Shown: positions 48,240-56,529, numbered from the stretch's first letter. The stretch: 64,000 bases of DNA from Mesorhizobium sp. M2E.F.Ca.ET.219.01.1.1 (GCF_004016445.2 NZ_SADT02000001.1:1903630-1967629); one strand, 5' to 3'. The notes: generated by a model not told the origin, from the letters alone. Made by a program: numbers and translations.

Positions 48240-48488
48240 ATGCTGCGGGTACAAAAGGTCAAGGTCGACGACATCTACGTGCCGACGGCGCGGCGCAAGA
48301 CGCTGCATCCCGAGACCGTGCGCCATCTCGCCGAGGACATCCTCGAGAACGGCATGAAGACTCCGATCCAGGTGCGCCATGACGGCAAGCGCCACATCCT
48401 GGTCGAGGGGCTGCACCGGCTCGAAGCCGCGAAATGGCTGGGCGAGACCATGATCGACGCCTATCTTGTCCAGGCCAAACGCCACTGA
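48240..48488 (+). CDS. Single-domain ParB N-terminal-like protein
   Basis: An 82-residue protein consisting only of a ParB/Sulfiredoxin-like N-terminal domain: LRVQKVKVDDIYVPTARR, then TVRHLAEDILENGMKTPIQV, and ILVEGLHRLEAAKWLGE, the counterpart of the ParB GERRxxA box. It lacks helix-turn-helix and dimerisation parts, so it is not a partition protein. Such solo domains may bind CTP or act as regulators. It is divergent from the amidohydrolase operon and convergent with the oxygenase gene, 10 nt apart. Confidence 0.75.
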   Translation: MLRVQKVKVDDIYVPTARRKTLHPETVRHLAEDILENGMKTPIQVRHDGKRHILVEGLHRLEAAKWLGETMIDAYLVQAKRH

Positions 48489-48498
48489 TTTCTCTGAT

Positions 48499-49536
48499 TC
48501 AAGAAGCCTTGGCTCTTCGCGGCTGGCGCAGGTGCCTGACGCCGCTCATTTCGACGAATTTCGTCGCCGCGTCCCAGAGATAGTCGCCATAAAGGAACGG
48601 CTCGAAGGGCTCGGCGCCCTCGAGCGGCAGCGGCGCGATCTCGGCGTCGACGCGTGGCTCGTAGAAGAACGGAATCGAGAAGCGCGCCTGTTTGGGCGCG
48701 ATCACCCGATGCCGGGTCGCGCGCACCCTGCCAGCGGTCCAGCGCTCCAACAACTGGCCGAAATTGACGGCGAGCGTGTTGTCTGCCGGCGGCACGTCGA
48801 TCCATTCACCGGCAAGGTTTTTTGCCTGCAGGCCTTCGACGCCGTCCTGCGCCAGCAAGGTGACGAAACCGGAATCGGCATGCTCCCGGCCAATGATGGT
48901 CCGCATCTCGCCCTTGTGCATCACGGAGAAGTCGGGGCCGCTGAGGTCGATGCCGCTGTTTGGATCGCGCAGCGGGTAGCGGATCAGGCGCAATGTGGAG
49001 ATGCCGCCCTCGAAATCCCTGTCGAAAATTGTCTCGGTCAGCCCAAGGCCGCGCGCGACCGAGCGCAGCAGCGCGTTGCCGACCGTCTCCATCGCCTTGT
49101 AGTAACCAGCGGCTGCCGGGTGCCAGCCGGGCAGGACGTTTTCGGGCGGCAGAGGCGTGGCCTCGCAGAGCGGATCGGTGGCATCGAGGCCGGAGGGCGC
49201 GGTGCGCACCTCGGCGATGTCCGGCCCCATGTCGATGCCTTCCTTGTAGGAGACGGCGGTCGGCTGCAGTGGGAACCAGCCGCGATAGACATTCTGTTTG
49301 GTGTGGTCGAAATTCCAGCGCAGCAGCTTCTCTTTTTCGGCCTCCGGCAGCGAAAAGATCGCCAGCAGACGCGCCCGGTTCTGCGGCGTCAGCGAGTCGT
49401 CGCCCGGAAAGTCACGGATCGCCATGAAGCCGATGCCCGACGCCGCGGCCATGATCCTCGAGTCGGTCTGGTCGCGGGCGGGCGAGGGCGGACCGAACAA
49501 GGGTGCAATCGCTATCGTGTCGATGTCGGCCATCAA
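48499..49536 (-). CDS. Isopenicillin N synthase family Fe(II)/2-oxoglutarate-type dioxygenase
   Basis: A 345-residue non-haem iron oxygenase. The metal triad is visible: His-x-Asp in EHADSGFVTLLAQ (about residues 221-223) and the distal His in RATRHRVIAPKQ (about 282). The RFSIPFFYEP segment (about 292-301) supplies the Arg-x-Ser that binds 2-oxoglutarate. The N-terminal domain (DQTDSRIMAAASGIGFMAI) is the DIOX_N type. The substrate is unknown. It is not in the same transcript as the amidohydrolase operon, but the position next to it may be relevant. Confidence 0.88.
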   Translation of the reverse strand: MMADIDTIAIAPLFGPPSPARDQTDSRIMAAASGIGFMAIRDFPGDDSLTPQNRARLLAIFSLPEAEKEKLLRWNFDHTKQNVYRGWFPLQPTAVSYKEGIDMGPDIAEVRTAPSGLDATDPLCEATPLPPENVLPGWHPAAAGYYKAMETVGNALLRSVARGLGLTETIFDRDFEGGISTLRLIRYPLRDPNSGIDLSGPDFSVMHKGEMRTIIGREHADSGFVTLLAQDGVEGLQAKNLAGEWIDVPPADNTLAVNFGQLLERWTAGRVRATRHRVIAPKQARFSIPFFYEPRVDAEIAPLPLEGAEPFEPFLYGDYLWDAATKFVEMSGVRHLRQPRRAKAS

Positions 49537-49717
49537 TCTTCCTCCCGACGGACGCCGTAAGCAGGGCGTGGCGGCGGCCGATTGTCAATCGCGGGCAAGG
49601 ACACGTCGTTGGGCCACCCGTATCAGCGCTGACGATCGCATCCCATCAATGTTTTTTGTTTGACCCAGTCATGCCGGTCACTACCTTGCCGGCATTCCTC
49701 GAAACGGGTTGTCGGTG

Positions 49718-50113
49718 ATGGCGAAATATCAGGGTGGGTGCCTGTGCGGCGCGGTGCGTTACAGAGCCGAGGTCGCGCCGATCAACGAGCGCGTCTGCCA
49801 TTGCCGGATCTGCCAGAAAGCGATCGGCGCGGCCTTCAACGCGCGACTCCTGTTCCGCATCGACGATGTGACCATCGAAGGGCCGGTGGCGACGATCAAC
49901 TCCACGCCGGACCTCAAGCGCGGCTTCTGCCCGGCTTGCGGCACAACCCTGTTTTCGCGCCGCGATTCCAGAAACATTCTTGGCGTCACGTCCGGCTCGC
50001 TCGACGACCCGTCATTGTTCAAGCCCGACATGCATTTCTGGACCGCCTCGAAGCAGCCTTGGCTGATGCTCGACGATGGCTTGCCGCAGTATCAAGGCGC
50101 GCCACCGGCTTAA
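49718..50113 (+). CDS. GFA family protein (glutathione-dependent formaldehyde-activating type)
   Basis: A 131-residue zinc protein. The Cys ligands are in GGCLCGAVRY (about residues 7-15), CHCRICQKAIGAAF (about 28-41) and CPACGTTLFSRRDS (about 75-88), the complete CENP-V/GFA pattern. Family members are often annotated as S-(hydroxymethyl)glutathione synthase, but few have proven activity. The ATG at 49718 is chosen over the upstream GTG because the family begins MAKYQGGCLCG. A palindromic repeat begins exactly at the stop codon. Confidence 0.88.
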   Translation: MAKYQGGCLCGAVRYRAEVAPINERVCHCRICQKAIGAAFNARLLFRIDDVTIEGPVATINSTPDLKRGFCPACGTTLFSRRDSRNILGVTSGSLDDPSLFKPDMHFWTASKQPWLMLDDGLPQYQGAPPA

Positions 50114-50254
50114 GGTCTGTCGATATTCAGGTGATGCCGGCCTGCAAATGGCGGCTTCCTGCGCTTCCGGTGCTCACGTACTTAAGTACGCTCCGCTCCG
50201 GTTCTCGGAACCCACCATTTTCGGCTCGGCCTGACCTGAATCTCAACATACCTT
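50112..50254. repeat. Palindromic repeat C, copy 1
   Basis: A 143-bp element with imperfect inverted ends (AAGGTCTGTCGA and TCAACATACCTT) and mirrored ATTCAGGT/ACCTGAAT. A nested palindrome, CGTACTTAAGTACG, lies at its centre. It is about 90 percent identical to 52639-52780. Its first bases are the last two bases of the GFA stop codon. Confidence 0.9.
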
Positions 50255-50401
50255 GGCTTGCCTTGGCCTGACTCATTTCGACGCAGCCGCTGCACAAAAA
50301 TTTCATCTCCGGTGCACGAGATAGCCGGCAAAGCGTCATTGGCAGGCCATCATTGGCTGCCTATCTAAGCGCCATGCGGGCAGGCAGTGAGGAGGCGACG
50401 G

Positions 50402-50614
50402 ATGAGCGAGAGCATCAACACCCTGGACGAGCTTTTGAACGACCCGATGGTCCAGCTCGTGATGGCGCGCGACCGGGTGCGCCCGGCCGAGCTTCGCCTG
50501 CTCCTGGAAAAGGCTCGCGACAGGGCCGGCGACGATTCCCGCATCGACCAGGCGTCAGTGCCGCCTGCGCATATAGTGGCAAGAAGCTGTCTGAAGCAGT
50601 GGCTGCACCGCTGA
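50402..50614 (+). CDS. Hypothetical small protein
   Basis: A 70-residue hydrophilic helical protein (MSESINTLDELLNDPMVQLV, then MARDRVRPAELRLLLEKAR). GAGGAG ends about 8 nt before the ATG at 50402, a good start signal, and coding potential is supported by the open frame in a short intergenic region. The C-terminus (PPAHIVARSCLKQWLHR) is basic. I recognise no family and can propose no function. Confidence 0.55.
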   Translation: MSESINTLDELLNDPMVQLVMARDRVRPAELRLLLEKARDRAGDDSRIDQASVPPAHIVARSCLKQWLHR

Positions 50615-50629
50615 GGCTATTCCGGGAAA

Positions 50630-51562
50630 TCAGCTCGAATAGGCGGGCAGGTAGCTATAGTGACTGCGTGAATAGGCGAGCTTGAAGCCGAGCCGGTCGT
50701 AGTTGCGATAGGCCGGTCCGTCGCGGTCGGGGAGCGGCGCCTCGATATCGGCGACAAACAGTTTCGCGCCGGCCGCAATGCCGTCGCGAACCAGCCTTTC
50801 TCCGAGCATGGCATCCAGATCGAAGCTCGGCGCCATGATGCCGGGTACCGGCGCGTCGATGCCGCTCCAGGCAGCGCCGTCAGGGCCGATGAAAAGCGAG
50901 CGCACCGCGGCGACCGCGCCGCCACGTTTCAGCATGTAGTGGCGCCAACCCTTGCGGCCGACAAGCGCGGTGAGCCAGGGCGAGGTGGGGAGCCTGTATT
51001 TGGCATCGATGAAGGATGCCCATTCCGAAGCCGTCCTGGAGGTGACCTCCTCGACCACTGGATCGTCTACCGGGATCAGCGGATCGCCCGGGAAGAGCGG
51101 TTCGTTCGGCAGCGGCGTCGCGTCGCGATAGATGCGCTCCCAGCCGCCCTGATGCTGCAGGCCGCGCGCTTCCAGCCAGCATCTCAGCCGCGCCGGCTCG
51201 GTGTGAGGACTGGTGTAGAACCAGGGACGCCTGATGCCGGCATTGCGATAATGCGCGAGCAGCGCGTCGAGCTGTTCCTCGGTCGCCGGCCCATCGACGC
51301 CGACATTCTTCACGCAGTTGAAATGGATGAACGGGATTGTCGTGCATGTGGTCCAGACCAGATCGCCGTCGCTCGCGATCGACAGCCCTTGGCGTGCCGC
51401 AAAATCGGCGGGCACCGCCTCGTAAAGGTCGAGCCATGCCGCGACTTCGGCGCGCTCGATGGCGCGGCTGATCTCACGCGATACCTCCTCGATCGCGATT
51501 TCCGGGATGTGCGTTTCCGGCGGCGCGAGGGGCTCGAGTTCCGAGAGGGCGGCGGTCGACAT
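50630..51562 (-). CDS. GNAT-type N-acetyltransferase, divergent
   Basis: A 310-residue protein that appears to contain a degenerate N-terminal GNAT-like part and a C-terminal GNAT domain. Helix-strand pairs such as EEVTSRTASEWASFIDAKY and HYMLKRGGAVAAVRSLFI, then a final YDRLGFKLAYSRSHYSYLP, correspond to the last strands of acetyltransferases. The substrate is unknown. A short palindrome at 51583-51595 lies 21 nt before the start and could be an operator. It is convergent with the 70-residue gene. Confidence 0.75.
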   Translation of the reverse strand: MSTAALSELEPLAPPETHIPEIAIEEVSREISRAIERAEVAAWLDLYEAVPADFAARQGLSIASDGDLVWTTCTTIPFIHFNCVKNVGVDGPATEEQLDALLAHYRNAGIRRPWFYTSPHTEPARLRCWLEARGLQHQGGWERIYRDATPLPNEPLFPGDPLIPVDDPVVEEVTSRTASEWASFIDAKYRLPTSPWLTALVGRKGWRHYMLKRGGAVAAVRSLFIGPDGAAWSGIDAPVPGIMAPSFDLDAMLGERLVRDGIAAGAKLFVADIEAPLPDRDGPAYRNYDRLGFKLAYSRSHYSYLPAYSS

Positions 51563-51582
51563 AGCATGCTCCTCCGATATGC

Positions 51583-51595
51583 CTTACAGTGTAAG
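51583..51595. promoter_or_regulatory. Palindromic operator candidate
   Basis: CTTACAGTGTAAG is a 13-bp palindrome (5-bp arms, 3-bp centre) directly upstream of the GNAT start. The form resembles TetR-family operators. No TetR gene is visible in the window. Confidence 0.4.
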
Positions 51596-51766
51596 ATTAG
51601 CGAAGGATAATATGATGCAGCCTGTTGTCAAGCAGGATTAGCGGCACCTTACAAATCCGTGAGTTGGAATCACGCTATCGTGAGGCTAAGCCTCTCCAGA
51701 GGGGCTTTCGAAGACGATTCACTTTTGCCTCCGACAGGGATCGGGGGCGCAGGGAAAAGGGTTGAG

Positions 51767-52639
51767 ATGACCGACGTCTGCACTCAAGGACTGGACACCG
51801 GCTTTGTCGGCCTGGGCTATGCCAAAGTGGCGTTCCTGGGCATCGTGCAAGGCATCACCGAATTGCTGCCGATCTCGTCCACGGCGCACATGCGGATCGT
51901 GCCGGCGGTGCTTGGCTGGCAGGATCCCGGATCGGCCTTCTCGGCCGCGATGCAGCTCGCGGCACTCGCGGCAGTGGTCAGCTATTTCTGGAGCGATGTC
52001 AGGGACGTGCTCTTCGGATCGATCTCGGCGATCGCACGCCGCGATTTCGGCGACCGCTATTTCCGCCTCGCGATCAGCATCGTGCTGGCCACCGTGCCGA
52101 TCGTCATTGCGGGCCTTGCGCTTTCCGGCGTGCTCAACGCCTGCAATTCGCCGCTGCGCGGGCTCGCCGTCATCGGCTGGGCCTGTATCGCCATGGCCAT
52201 CCTCTTGGCGCTCGCCGAGATTTTCGCCAGCCATAAGCTTATGCTGCGCCAGGCGTCGATCCTCGATGCGCTCTTGGTTGGCATCGCCCAGGTCGGCGCG
52301 CTCATTCCTGGAGTCTCGCGCTCGGGCTCGACGCTGACGGCGGCCATGGGCTTGGGCTTCGCCCGGCCGGAGGCGGCGCGCCTCTCCTTCCTGCTCGGCT
52401 TGCCGGCCATCGCGCTCGCCGGCCTCAAGGAGCTCTATGAACTGCACAAGGTGCATCTCGACGCGCATGGCTGGTCGGTCCTGGCCGTCGGCCTCGTCGT
52501 CGCCTCGATCTCGGCCTTCTTCGCCATTTGGGGGCTGATGCGAGTGCTCGAACGCTTCTCCGCCTGGCCGTTCGTCATCTATCGCGGCCTGCTTGGTGTG
52601 GTGCTGCTAATCAGCGTGGCGACCGGTTGGCTCACCTAG
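51767..52639 (+). CDS. uppP: Undecaprenyl-diphosphatase
   Basis: Integral membrane phosphatase that recycles undecaprenyl pyrophosphate for cell-wall synthesis, 290 residues with about eight helices. The two catalytic motifs are LGIVQGITELLPISSTAHM (Glu-rich loop, about residues 24-42) and IPGVSRSGSTLTAAM (about 182-196). The extended LTALLG-like loop is present. The ATG at 51767 starts the family-type N-terminus; the longer frame from 51659 is not conserved. Bacitracin resistance is a known effect of the family. A repeat element begins at its stop codon. Confidence 0.93.
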   Translation: MTDVCTQGLDTGFVGLGYAKVAFLGIVQGITELLPISSTAHMRIVPAVLGWQDPGSAFSAAMQLAALAAVVSYFWSDVRDVLFGSISAIARRDFGDRYFRLAISIVLATVPIVIAGLALSGVLNACNSPLRGLAVIGWACIAMAILLALAEIFASHKLMLRQASILDALLVGIAQVGALIPGVSRSGSTLTAAMGLGFARPEAARLSFLLGLPAIALAGLKELYELHKVHLDAHGWSVLAVGLVVASISAFFAIWGLMRVLERFSAWPFVIYRGLLGVVLLISVATGWLT

Positions 52640-52780
52640 GGTGTGTCGATATTCAGGTGAGGCCCGGCCTGCAAATGGCGGCTTCCTGTGCTTCCGGTGC
52701 TCACGTACTTAGGTACGCTCCGCTCCGGTTCTCGGAAGCCACCATTTTCGACTCGGCCTGACCTGAATCTCGACACACCC
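52639..52780. repeat. Palindromic repeat C, copy 2
   Basis: A 142-bp element with perfect 11-bp terminal inverted repeats (GGGTGTGTCGA at 52639-52649, TCGACACACCC at 52770-52780), mirrored ATTCAGGT/ACCTGAAT and a central CGTACTTAGGTACG. It starts at the last base of the uppP TAG stop codon, so it abuts a stop just as copy 1 does. Confidence 0.9.
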
Positions 52781-52831
52781 TGGCCTGGCCTAGAGGCCGC
52801 CACGCGATCCGCTATTTCTTCGGGGGCGCTG

Positions 52832-53617
52832 ATGGATCTTGTGACTCTGCTGCAATCTGTGCCGCTGCTGGCCACGCTGGTGAAATCGGCGGTGCCCGCC
52901 GCAGTTGGCGCCGGCATGGGCGTCGGCCAATGGCTGGCGGCGCTGCCGCCCTGCCGCAACCAGACTTTCGAGAACGCGACCTATCTGGTCTGCGAGGCCG
53001 ATCCGAAGCATTTTTCCATCGAGCTGTTCTGGAAGAACAAGGATGGCGAACTCTACCGGTCGCTCCACAATCTGCGCAAAGCACAGCAAGCGGCGGGGCG
53101 CAGCATGCTGTTCGGCATCAATGCCGGCATGTATCACCCGAACCTCGCGCCGGTCGGGCTTTACGTCGAGCGCGGCGAGCAGGTCACGCCGGCGAAGACC
53201 GGATCAGGAACCGGCAATTTCTCCATGCAGCCAAACGGCATCTTCTATCTCAGCGCCGGCAAGGCGGGTGTTCGCGCGACCAAGGACTATCTGAAGCGTC
53301 CGCCGCGCGTGGATTACGCCACGCAGTCCGGGCCGATGCTGGTCATCGACGGCAAGCTGCATCCGAAATTCCATGCGGACGGCACCTCGCGCAAGATACG
53401 CGACGGCGTGGGCGTGCGCGCCGATGGCGTCGCGGTCTTCGCGATCTCGGACGACGTCGTGACCTTCCACGAATTCGCGCGGCTGTTCCGCGACCAGCTC
53501 GGCTGCCCGAACGCGCTCTTCCTCGACGGCTCGATTTCGAGCCTCTATGCGCCAGGCATCGGCCGCAACGACGATTTCTGGAATCTCGGGCCGATGATCG
53601 GCGTGTTCAGGCGCTAG
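52832..53617 (+). CDS. Phosphodiester glycosidase family protein (NAGPA-like, DUF2233)
   Basis: A 261-residue protein that begins with a hydrophobic segment (LLQSVPLLATLVKSAVPAAVG) which could anchor it in the membrane or serve as an export signal. The core resembles NAGPA/DUF2233 domains: MLFGINAGMYHPNLAPVGLYV, then MQPNGIFYLSAGKAGV, DYATQSGPMLVIDGKLHP, and NALFLDGSISSLYAPGIG. Members hydrolyse sugar phosphodiester bonds. The specific substrate is unknown. Repeat C lies directly upstream, and the frame through it is not real coding sequence. Confidence 0.85.
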   Translation: MDLVTLLQSVPLLATLVKSAVPAAVGAGMGVGQWLAALPPCRNQTFENATYLVCEADPKHFSIELFWKNKDGELYRSLHNLRKAQQAAGRSMLFGINAGMYHPNLAPVGLYVERGEQVTPAKTGSGTGNFSMQPNGIFYLSAGKAGVRATKDYLKRPPRVDYATQSGPMLVIDGKLHPKFHADGTSRKIRDGVGVRADGVAVFAISDDVVTFHEFARLFRDQLGCPNALFLDGSISSLYAPGIGRNDDFWNLGPMIGVFRR

Positions 53618-53768
53618 CTGGGAGGCACTTCGGCAAGCGTTGCGAATCGCCTGGCCGCGCCAAAGGTAAATTTTGATTCAAACTTTGTTGGTAATTTCTC
53701 ATTAGGAATGGGGTTTCCGGCGGCGCTGTTCCTGCCCTCGGTCTGTTTTGTTTTGCGTACAGGTCAAG

Positions 53769-54899
53769 ATGCGGATTTTCAGCGTCAGTTTCGTGCTCGC
53801 ATCGCTCTGCCTTGCCGGCTGTTCGTCCACAGCTGGCGTCGATGCCTTGCAATTGCCGTCCAACGAGACGACGAGCTCGGTCGTGCGGCCGAGCGCGCCG
53901 GTGTCGAAGGGCGTGAGGACCGCCGTGACGGAAAAAACCGTCGAGACGGCCTCGATGTCGGGCGCGACGCGTTTCACGCCGCCGGCGCCGCTGCTCGACG
54001 AGGACAATGCCAGTTCGGACGCTGACGCTGGCGACGAGAACTCGCGCCCCTTCGGCCTTGCCGAGGAGGAGACCGCGAACTTCCCGGCGACCGATCTCCC
54101 GGACAGCGTCGAGCCGCCGGTGCAGGAGGCAGCGCTCGTCTCGCCGCCGAAGCGGCTGTCGCGCGCCGCGCCCGCCATGCTCGCCAGCCCGGTCACGCGC
54201 TACGCCTTCCGCGACGCCAAGCCGATCAATTTCGGCCGTTCTTCGCCACGCCACCTTGCCGTGCATGGCGTCGACGTCTCGCGCTGGCAGGGCAATATCA
54301 ACTGGGAAAAGCTGCGCGCCCAGGGCGCCAACTTCGCCTATATCAAGGCGACCGATGGCGGCGACCATCTCGATCCGATGTTCATGAAGAACTGGCGCAA
54401 CGCCGACGCCGCCGGGCTGAAGCGCGGCGCCTATCATTTCTTCTACTGGTGCCGCACCGCCGGCGAGCAGGCCGACTGGTTCATCCGCAACGTGCCGAAG
54501 GTCGACGGCGCGCTGCCACCGGTGATCGACGTCGAGTGGAACGGCGAATCCTCCTGCAGGCGCAAGCCCTCGCGCGAAAAGGTGCTGGAGAAGATGCAGG
54601 TGTTCATGGACAAGCTGGAGCGTCATTACGGCCAGCGTCCGATCATCTACACCAGCCCCGACTTCTATCGCGACAATCTTCGCGGCGCCTTCCTGGATTA
54701 CCCGTTCTGGCTGCGCGCCGTGGCGGCGCATCCGTCGAAGGTCTATCCGGGCCGCAAATGGCTGTTCTGGCAGTATTCGGGCTCCGGCCTGTCGCATGGC
54801 GTGACTGGCCGCATCGACCTCAACGTCTTCCGTGGCGATGAGCGGCAATGGCGCGCCTGGCTGGGCGGCGGCGGGCAGATGATGGCCGACGCGGACTAA
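53769..54899 (+). CDS. Lipoprotein with GH25 muramidase domain
   Basis: A 376-residue exported protein. The signal ends in a lipobox LAGC (Cys at about residue 18), so it is probably lipid-anchored. A low-complexity Ser/Ala/Pro linker covers about residues 20-165. The C-terminal GH25 domain starts HGVDVSRWQGNINWEKL (catalytic Asp) and carries the Asp-x-Glu motif in PPVIDVEWNGE. It should cleave the glycan backbone of peptidoglycan, perhaps for remodelling. The ATG at 53769 begins the signal peptide. Confidence 0.9.
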   Translation: MRIFSVSFVLASLCLAGCSSTAGVDALQLPSNETTSSVVRPSAPVSKGVRTAVTEKTVETASMSGATRFTPPAPLLDEDNASSDADAGDENSRPFGLAEEETANFPATDLPDSVEPPVQEAALVSPPKRLSRAAPAMLASPVTRYAFRDAKPINFGRSSPRHLAVHGVDVSRWQGNINWEKLRAQGANFAYIKATDGGDHLDPMFMKNWRNADAAGLKRGAYHFFYWCRTAGEQADWFIRNVPKVDGALPPVIDVEWNGESSCRRKPSREKVLEKMQVFMDKLERHYGQRPIIYTSPDFYRDNLRGAFLDYPFWLRAVAAHPSKVYPGRKWLFWQYSGSGLSHGVTGRIDLNVFRGDERQWRAWLGGGGQMMADAD

Positions 54900-54920
54900 G
54901 GCGCCTTCCGATCGCCTCGG

Positions 54921-55034
54921 CTACCTCCGTGGCAGAATTCGCGACTCCGTCATTGTCACATAGCCGAGCACGGCCATGAAGGTTGCGAAATAGGCGACAA
55001 TGGCGGTGACGACGATTAGGCTCTCTGTAGGCAT
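54921..55034 (-). CDS. Single-helix membrane microprotein
   Basis: A 37-residue protein with one predicted transmembrane helix (LIVVTAIVAYFATFMAVLGY) and a basic C-terminus (TESRILPRR). GAGGAG lies 6 nt before the ATG at 55034, which favours this start over the ATG two codons upstream. No family is known. It is convergent with the GH25 gene, and its stop lies 21 nt from the other stop. Confidence 0.55.
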   Translation of the reverse strand: MPTESLIVVTAIVAYFATFMAVLGYVTMTESRILPRR

Positions 55035-55142
55035 TTCCATCTCCTCGGAAAGAACAGCCGAGGAAACACCGGGAACGATGGGCTTTGCCTTGATCTGGAT
55101 CATGCGATCGATCGATTGGATCGCCTGGCCGTCGTGCCGTGC

Positions 55143-55595
55143 TTAGCAGGTGACCAGATCCGTGTGACCGAAACCCTTCGAGTAGTCGAGCACAGAGATC
55201 ACTGTCGGCATCACGCGGAAGATACGGACCTGGTCCGGCGTCGGCATCGGGCCGGGCAGCGAGGTCTGCGGCGGATATTTCATCGGCAGCATCCGCAGAA
55301 CCTTCTCGGCCTCGGCCTTGTCGGTGACCGGCTGCGCCCGCGCCGCCATGGAAAGCCCGGTGATCTCCATCACCTGCGGCGTGTCGTGGTCGATGGTCAG
55401 CGAGAGACGATCGTCCCGCGCGATATTCGCCGCCTTCTGGCTGTCCAGGCCGCAGAGGAAGTAGAGGGTGAGGCCGTCATTGACGTAGCCCACGGTCGTC
55501 GCCTGCGGCCAGCCGTCTGGCCTGAGCGTTGCGACCGTCATGATCCGATGCTGATCCAGCAGCGTCTGGATCTTGTCCTTGATCTCCTTGTCCAT
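55143..55595 (-). CDS. Pyridoxamine 5'-phosphate oxidase family protein
   Basis: A 150-residue split-barrel flavoprotein of the PNPOx-like superfamily. The fold is visible in QHRIMTVATLRPDGWPQATT, YVNDGLTLYFLCG and RDDRLSLTIDHDTPQVM. FMN, F420 or haem are bound by different members, and the sequence does not tell which. The ATG at 55595 has GGAGG upstream at a good distance; the frame opens four codons earlier. It is followed by the small membrane protein on the same strand. Confidence 0.8.
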   Translation of the reverse strand: MDKEIKDKIQTLLDQHRIMTVATLRPDGWPQATTVGYVNDGLTLYFLCGLDSQKAANIARDDRLSLTIDHDTPQVMEITGLSMAARAQPVTDKAEAEKVLRMLPMKYPPQTSLPGPMPTPDQVRIFRVMPTVISVLDYSKGFGHTDLVTC

Positions 55596-55703
55596 CTTCG
55601 CCTCCAACGTGATTGCTGACGGCGGCGATGGTAGGGATCGCGGAGAACGTTGCTTTGACGTGCATCAACGCATGGGCGGCAATGCGCCCTTGGCGTCCCC
55701 ACC

Positions 55704-55887
55704 TTCGTCATCCTCGGGCTTGACCCGAGGATCCATGCCGAGACGTGAGTGAAGCTCGCTGCGGTCGAGAATGTCCCCGCTGCCGAGCGCTTGATCCTGT
55801 ACCGCTAGGCTTGTCGTCGGCATCACGGCATGGATTCCAGGGTCTGCGCGCGTCGCTTCGCTCCTTGCTCCGCCCTGGAATGACGAA
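55704..55887. repeat. Palindromic repeat B, copy 2
   Basis: The left arm (55704-55740: CGTCATCCTCGGGCTTGACC and on) and right arm (55824-55887) mirror each other and match repeat B at 40331-40506, especially ACGGCATGGATTCC and CGCGTCGCTTCGCTCCTTGC. The centre differs. It fills the roughly 310-nt gap between the PNPOx-like and VOC genes; I see nothing else there. Confidence 0.8.
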
Positions 55888-55906
55888 GCTGCGGGGGCAT
55901 CGCGCA

Positions 55907-56278
55907 CTACGCCTCGTTGATCATCGCCTCGATGTTGTAGCCGTCGGGATCGAGCACGAAGCAGGCGTAGTAGTTCGGCGCATAATCCGGGCGCGACCCC
56001 GGCGCGCCATTGTCGGCGGCGCCCGCCGCGAGCGCCGCGCGATGGAACGCGTCGACCTCGGCCTCGCTCTTCACCCGGAAGGCGACATGCAGATGAGTGA
56101 GCGGCGGCGTCTCGCCCGTGCTCTGGATCTCGAACAGGCAGCCATTGCCGACATCGAAGGCCCAGAAGACGCCCTCCTTGCCGAAGGCGAGGCTATAACC
56201 CAGCGGCGAAAAAGCCTTTTCGTAGAAGAGCTTGCTCTTGGCGAGGTCGCTGACTTCGATGGTGATGTGGTCGATCAT
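55907..56278 (-). CDS. VOC family protein
   Basis: A 123-residue single vicinal-oxygen-chelate domain protein (glyoxalase/bleomycin-resistance superfamily). It opens MIDHITIEVSDLAKSKLFYE, contains THLHVAFRVKSEAEVDAFH and ends YYACFVLDPDGYNIEAMINE, where the last Glu would be a metal ligand. No specific reaction can be assigned. It stands apart from its neighbours on the minus strand, downstream of hicB. Confidence 0.85.
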   Translation of the reverse strand: MIDHITIEVSDLAKSKLFYEKAFSPLGYSLAFGKEGVFWAFDVGNGCLFEIQSTGETPPLTHLHVAFRVKSEAEVDAFHRAALAAGAADNGAPGSRPDYAPNYYACFVLDPDGYNIEAMINEA

Positions 56279-56318
56279 AGCAAAGCGACGCTACCGGGCC
56301 GCAGCGCCCGTCAGTCGG

Positions 56319-56525
56319 CTATGCCTCAACATACTCAGCCAGACTGACTGCCTTGGGCACTTCCAGCCCATCGGCGCGCAGACCCTCTATGTGGAAACGA
56401 ATTGCGTCGCGGATTTCGTTCTCCACCTCAGGCACTGTTGCACCTGTCGCGATGCAGCCTGGCAGGTCCGGCACATAGGCAGAAAAGTTGTTTCCGGCTT
56501 TTTCGATCACCACCGCGTAGCGCAT
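56319..56525 (-). CDS. hicB: HicB antitoxin
   Basis: A 68-residue HicB-type antitoxin with the partial RNase H fold: VVIEKAGNNFSAYVPDLPGC, IATGATVPEVENEIRDAIRF and a C-terminal SLAEYVEA. In the family it neutralises HicA and represses its own promoter. The sequence is the short HicB type without a separate helix-turn-helix, so autoregulation is uncertain. It starts 4 nt after the HicA stop. Confidence 0.9.
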   Translation of the reverse strand: MRYAVVIEKAGNNFSAYVPDLPGCIATGATVPEVENEIRDAIRFHIEGLRADGLEVPKAVSLAEYVEA

Positions 56526-56529
56526 GCCA

